Of a stretch of 35,989 nt of DNA, positions 32,842 through 35,989 are shown piece by piece. Position numbers and translations under genes: made by a program. This stretch comes from Butyricicoccus sp. OM04-18BH. Its GTDB lineage: Bacteria > Bacillota > Clostridia > Oscillospirales > Butyricicoccaceae. The stretch spans positions 1 through 35,989 of the forward strand of contig NZ_QULN01000014.1 in NCBI RefSeq assembly GCF_003481705.1, in the 5' to 3' direction. The first letter of the stretch is position 1; each line of letters starts with the position of its first letter. The notes under the pieces are model-generated. The model was not told the DNA's origin, did not search any database, and saw only the letters and a program-made list of their open reading frames with translations.

Positions 32842-33903
32842 ATGAAACAGATCATTCTTACCGGCGACCGTCCGACCGGCCGTCTGCACGTCGGCCACTA
32901 TGTCGGCTCGCTGAGCGAGCGCGTCAGGCTTCAGAACTCGGGCGAGTTCGACGAGATCTATATCATGATCGCGGACGCGCAGGCGCTGACCGACAACGCC
33001 GAGCACCCGGAGAAGGTCCGTCAGAACATCATGGAGGTCGCGCTCGACTATCTGGCCTGCGGTCTCGACCCGGAAAAGGTCAACATCTTCATTCAGTCCA
33101 TGGTGCCCGAGCTGACCGAGCTGACGTTCTACTACATGAACCTCGTCACGGTTTCCCGCGTGCAGCGCAATCCTACCGTAAAGTCCGAGATTCAGATGCG
33201 CGGCTTTGAGTCGAGCATTCCGGTCGGCTTTTTCTGCTATCCGATCAGCCAGGCGGCCGACATCACCGCCTTCCGCGCGACCTGCGTACCGGTCGGCGAG
33301 GACCAGATGCCCATGATCGAGCAGTGCCGCGAGATCGTGCATTCCTTCAACCGCATTTACGGCGAGACGCTGACCGACCCGAAGATCATGCTCCCGTCCA
33401 ACACCGCCTGCCTGCGTCTGCCGGGCACGGACGGCAAGGCGAAGATGAGCAAGTCGCTCGGCAACTGCATCTATCTGGCCGACGACGAAAAGACTGTCCG
33501 CACCAAGATCATGTCCATGTTCACCGATCCGGATCATATCCGCATCGAGGACCCGGGCAAGCTCGAGGGCAATACCGTGTTCACCTATCTGGACGCCTTC
33601 TGCACCGACGAGCATTTTGCGGAGTTCCTGCCGGAGTACAGCAATCTCGACGAGCTCAAGGCGCACTACACGCGCGGCGGTCTGGGCGACGTAAAGGTAA
33701 AGAAGTTCCTCAATAACGTCATGCAGTCCATCCTCGGCCCGATGCGCGAGCGCCGCGCCTACTGGGAGGCGCGCAAGCCGGAGGTCTATGAGATCCTCAA
33801 AAAGGGCAGCGAGGCCGCAGAGCGCAAGGCTGCGGAGACCCTCGCAGATGTCCGCGCCGCGATGAAGATCAACTATTTCGACGACGGCAACCTTATGAAG
33901 TAA
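32842..33903 (+). CDS. trpS: Tryptophanyl-tRNA synthetase
   Basis: The product is 353 residues and charges tRNA-Trp. The class I signatures are GRLHVGHYVGSL (HIGH, near residues 13-24) and GKAKMSKSLGN (KMSKS). AADITAF and VPVGEDQMPMIE lie between them, as in bacterial TrpRS. The start at 32842 fits the conserved N-terminus (MKQIILTGDRPTG) and AAGGGAGA; an upstream in-frame ATG would add an unconserved basic extension. The leader of about 275 nt contains the fold-back repeat. I looked for T-box motifs and found none. Confidence 0.96.
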   Translation: MKQIILTGDRPTGRLHVGHYVGSLSERVRLQNSGEFDEIYIMIADAQALTDNAEHPEKVRQNIMEVALDYLACGLDPEKVNIFIQSMVPELTELTFYYMNLVTVSRVQRNPTVKSEIQMRGFESSIPVGFFCYPISQAADITAFRATCVPVGEDQMPMIEQCREIVHSFNRIYGETLTDPKIMLPSNTACLRLPGTDGKAKMSKSLGNCIYLADDEKTVRTKIMSMFTDPDHIRIEDPGKLEGNTVFTYLDAFCTDEHFAEFLPEYSNLDELKAHYTRGGLGDVKVKKFLNNVMQSILGPMRERRAYWEARKPEVYEILKKGSEAAERKAAETLADVRAAMKINYFDDGNLMK

Positions 33904-33923
33904 GATCATAGCAAATACGCACG

Positions 33924-33961
33924 AAACGGAGACCTGTCTGCAAGGAACGGTCTCCGTTTTC
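33924..33961 (+). terminator. Intrinsic terminator after trpS
   Basis: AAACGGAGACC and GGTCTCCGTTT form the stem with a 14-base loop, followed by TTTC. Confidence 0.8.
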
Positions 33962-33964
33962 TGT

Positions 33965-33993
33965 TTGACGGGCGGGACGGGCTGTGCTACACT
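33965..33993 (+). promoter_or_regulatory. Promoter of the dehydrogenase-TtcA pair
   Basis: TTGACG (33965-33970) and TACACT (33988-33993) are 17 bp apart, just after the trpS terminator. Confidence 0.6.
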
Positions 33994-34033
33994 GATATAT
34001 TATACCGAAACACCGGGAAATGGAGGGAGTTAT

Positions 34034-34789
34034 ATGAAGGCGCTGATTACCGGCGCGTCCTCGGGACTGGGGCGTGAAATGGCGTTCGCGCTCGCTGAGC
34101 GCGGCTGCGAGCTGGTGCTGTGCGCACGGCGCGAGGAGCGTCTGCGCGAGCTTGCGGCCGAGCTGCCGACCGTGTGCCATGTGATCGCGGCGGATGTGAG
34201 CGATGAGGAGGAATGCCGCCTGCTGTACAGTGCGGTGTGCGGCGACGATCTCGAGATCGTGATAAATAATGCGGGCTTCGGCCTGTTCGGCGAGTTTCTG
34301 GACACCGATCTGGACGAGGAGCTGCGCATGATCGACACGAATATCCGTGCGGTGCACATTCTGACCAAGCTCGCGGTGCAGGATTTCGCGAAGCGCGGCC
34401 ACGGATATATTCTGAATGTCGCCTCGTCGGCCGGCTTCCTGCCCGGCCCGCTCATGGCGACCTACTACGCGACCAAAAACTATGTGCTCCGTCTAACGCA
34501 GGCGCTGCGCGAGGAGCTGCGGCACAGAAACAGCGCGGTCAAGGTGTGCGCACTCTGTCCGGGGCCGGTCGACACCGAATTCAACAAGGTAGCCGGCGTG
34601 AAGTTCGCGCTGAACGGTCTGGACGCGAAGCGTGTGGCAAGGGAAGCGGTCGACGGGATGTTCGCCGGGAAAACGGTCATCGTTCCGGGCCTTGCCATGA
34701 AGGCGATGACGGTCGCGCGGCATTTCGCGCCGGACAGCCTGCTCGCGCGCATCACCTACCATTTTCAGCATAAGAAGGGCGTAAAATGA
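34034..34789 (+). CDS. Short-chain dehydrogenase/reductase
   Basis: The product is 251 residues, a classical SDR. The cofactor motif is TGASSGLG (6-13), the structural motif NNAG (78-81), and the catalytic residues are Ser131/132 (NVASSAGF) and YYATK (Tyr144, Lys148). Arg32 and Arg33 after the second strand (LCARREERL) suggest preference for NADP. The C-terminal PGPVDTEF segment matches the DltE/YqjQ-like subgroup. GGAGGGAG precedes the ATG at 34034. Its last four bases (ATGA) are shared with the next gene. The substrate is unknown. Confidence 0.92.
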   Translation: MKALITGASSGLGREMAFALAERGCELVLCARREERLRELAAELPTVCHVIAADVSDEEECRLLYSAVCGDDLEIVINNAGFGLFGEFLDTDLDEELRMIDTNIRAVHILTKLAVQDFAKRGHGYILNVASSAGFLPGPLMATYYATKNYVLRLTQALREELRHRNSAVKVCALCPGPVDTEFNKVAGVKFALNGLDAKRVAREAVDGMFAGKTVIVPGLAMKAMTVARHFAPDSLLARITYHFQHKKGVK

Positions 34790-35583
34790 CAGCAGAAGAG
34801 ATCAGAAAGACCTTGCAGCGCGAGTTCGTGCGCACGATTCGCAAGCCATTCGTGGATGCGGTAAAGGAATATGACATGGTGCGTCCGGGCGACCGCGTCG
34901 CAGTGTGCATCTCGGGCGGCAAGGACTCCATGCTGCTCGGCCTGCTGCTGCGGGATTTGCAGCACACAGTGGATTTCGAGCTGAAATTTCTGGCGATGGA
35001 CCCCGGATATGCGCCCGAAGGCCGCAGGCATCTGGAGGAGAATGCGCGGAAACTGGACATTCCGCTCGAGATCTTCGACACAGATGTGCTGCGCGTCGCA
35101 GGCAGCCATTCGGCGGAACATCCGTGCTTCCTCTGCGCGAAAATGCGCCGCGGCTATCTCTATGCCGAGGCGAAAAAGCGCGGCTGCAACAAAATTGCCC
35201 TCGGTCACCATTATGATGACGCGATCGGCACGGTGCTGATGGGTCTGATCTACGGCGGCCAGGTGCAGGCGATGCTGCCGCGCGTGAAGGCGAAAAACTA
35301 CGAGGGGATGGAGCTGATCCGTCCGCTTTACTTCACACGCGAGGCAAACGTTGTGGAATGGGCGGAATTCTGCGGACTGACCTTCCTGCCCTGCGACTGT
35401 CCGGCGAAAAAACTGGAAAACGACACAAAACGCGCGGAAATCAAGCAGATGATCGCGTCTCTTGCGTCGAGAAATCCGCAGATCGAGGCAAATATCTTCA
35501 ATGCGGTCAAGAATGTGGATACGGGAAAGCTGCTTGGATGGCGCGATGAAAACGGCCGCCACAGCTTTCTTGACAGACTTTGA
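34786..35583 (+). CDS. TtcA-like PP-loop ATPase (tRNA 2-thiolation type)
   Basis: The product is 265 residues. The PP-loop is SGGKDSM (43-49), followed by LALGHHYDD-like (138-145) in the adenylating core. Cys114 and Cys117 (PCFLC) and Cys203/Cys205 (PCDC) could hold the iron-sulfur cluster of TtcA, which thiolates cytidine 32 of tRNA. The order PP-loop, CxxC, GHxxDD, late Cys is that of TtcA/TtuA proteins. The start overlaps the dehydrogenase stop (ATGA), so the genes are translationally coupled. The exact tRNA position modified cannot be told. Confidence 0.88.
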   Translation: MTAEEIRKTLQREFVRTIRKPFVDAVKEYDMVRPGDRVAVCISGGKDSMLLGLLLRDLQHTVDFELKFLAMDPGYAPEGRRHLEENARKLDIPLEIFDTDVLRVAGSHSAEHPCFLCAKMRRGYLYAEAKKRGCNKIALGHHYDDAIGTVLMGLIYGGQVQAMLPRVKAKNYEGMELIRPLYFTREANVVEWAEFCGLTFLPCDCPAKKLENDTKRAEIKQMIASLASRNPQIEANIFNAVKNVDTGKLLGWRDENGRHSFLDRL

Positions 35584-35649
35584 AAGAAAAAGTCGGAATT
35601 ACAGCTGAGTAGCAAGAGTAAAATTAACACAAATTGATAGAAGATTTTT

Positions 35650-35680
35650 AGGCATTGTGTACATCATACACAATGCCTTT
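35650..35680 (+). terminator. Hairpin after the TtcA-like gene
   Basis: GGCATTGTGTA (35650-35660) pairs perfectly with TACACAATGCC (35666-35676) around CATCA, followed by TTTACTTTTT. It may be the operon terminator. The stretch from 35684 to 35795 probably belongs to the insertion sequence; it holds another stem, AGGAGTG with CACTCCT, near 35740-35767. Confidence 0.7.
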
Positions 35681-35795
35681 ACTTTTTACGCTTTATAAGC
35701 ACTTTTTTAGGGTAATTCGAGGTATTTTAGGCACGCCAACAAGGAGTGACTTTTTTCGCCACTCCTAAAATGAGAAAATATGCGATTTTGACGGC

Positions 35796-35989
35796 TTATT
35801 CCTGCTGCTGCATATACAGTTCGTACACTGTATTGGAGGTTGCCCAGCTGAGAACCTTGCGTGGATAGTTATTGATCCAGTCCTGCAAGGCAGCGATCTG
35901 TGCTGCCGTCACCTTGGAGAAGTCAGTACCTTTTGGAAACCATCGCCGGATTAGACGATTAGCGTTCTCGTTAGAACCACGCTCCCAGC
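35796..35989 (-). mobile_element. IS30-family transposase, C-terminal fragment at the window edge
   Basis: The visible 64 codons run from the right edge to a TAA at 35796-35798. They read WERGSNENANRLIRRWFPKG, then TDFSKVTAAQIAALQDWINN, YPRKVLSWATSNTVY and ELYMQQQE. The GSNENxNxLIRRxFPKGTDF and INxxPRKxL blocks are the conserved C-terminal catalytic end of IS30 transposases, including the DDE glutamate in NEN. The rest lies outside the window, so intactness cannot be judged. Codon use is less GC-rich than in the neighbours, consistent with a mobile origin. Confidence 0.85.

Overview
The window looks like chromosomal DNA of a GC-rich (roughly 60%) Gram-positive anaerobe of class Clostridia, most likely Oscillospirales (Butyricicoccus/Agathobaculum-like). 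The basis is GC-rich coding with AT-rich, strongly sigma-A-like promoters, AGGAGG-type ribosome sites, a YtrA-type GntR/ABC module, a SpoIIQ-like M23 protein and TolC-like proteins of the kind seen in Clostridia. The genus is a guess. No rRNA, tRNA or CRISPR array was recognised.

Layout. 1-1494: start of a leftward Gfo/Idh/MocA dehydrogenase gene (cut by the window edge) and a divergent LacI-type regulator; the gap holds about eight GTGCA/TGCAC boxes. 1559-8645: a tripartite efflux locus with two TolC-like proteins, a lipoprotein adaptor and an RND permease; a 169-bp fold-back repeat lies between the two TolC-like genes. 8785-10261: a lipoprotein and a PsiE-like membrane protein, each with its own promoter. 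10323-12443: a leftward operon of two G3E (CobW-type) GTPases. One has a very long His/Cys metal-binding insert, and the other is fused to what looks like a YcgQ/TIGR03943 C-terminal domain. 12594-13313: SpoIIQ-like protein. 13327-16535: a leftward GntR-ABC ATPase-permease operon bracketed by two directly oriented copies of a ~490-bp repeat. 16614-18488: a zinc-ribbon membrane protein, an array of about ten hairpins and a YheO/DauR-like regulator. 18775-21807: asparaginase, citrate synthase and RNase HI. 22081-25672: a condensation-domain-like acyltransferase, a NagD-type HAD phosphatase and an atypical histidine-kinase-like ATPase. 26179-27886: glyceraldehyde-3-phosphate dehydrogenase and a small acidic membrane protein. 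27941-32365: leftward uracil permease, patatin-like hydrolase and RNase R. 32842-35583: TrpRS, then a short-chain dehydrogenase overlapping a TtcA-like PP-loop protein. 35796-35989: C-terminal end of an IS30-type transposase.

Most of the window is ordinary housekeeping and accessory gene content. The parts that stand out are the non-coding repeats (a 169-bp TTAA-ended fold-back element in two copies, the large fold-back repeat flanking the ABC module, and two hairpin arrays), the G3E GTPase-YcgQ-like fusion beside a His-rich metallochaperone, and the GTGCA operator family. I saw no complete unknown defence or mobile system. All names rest on motif reading, not database searches.
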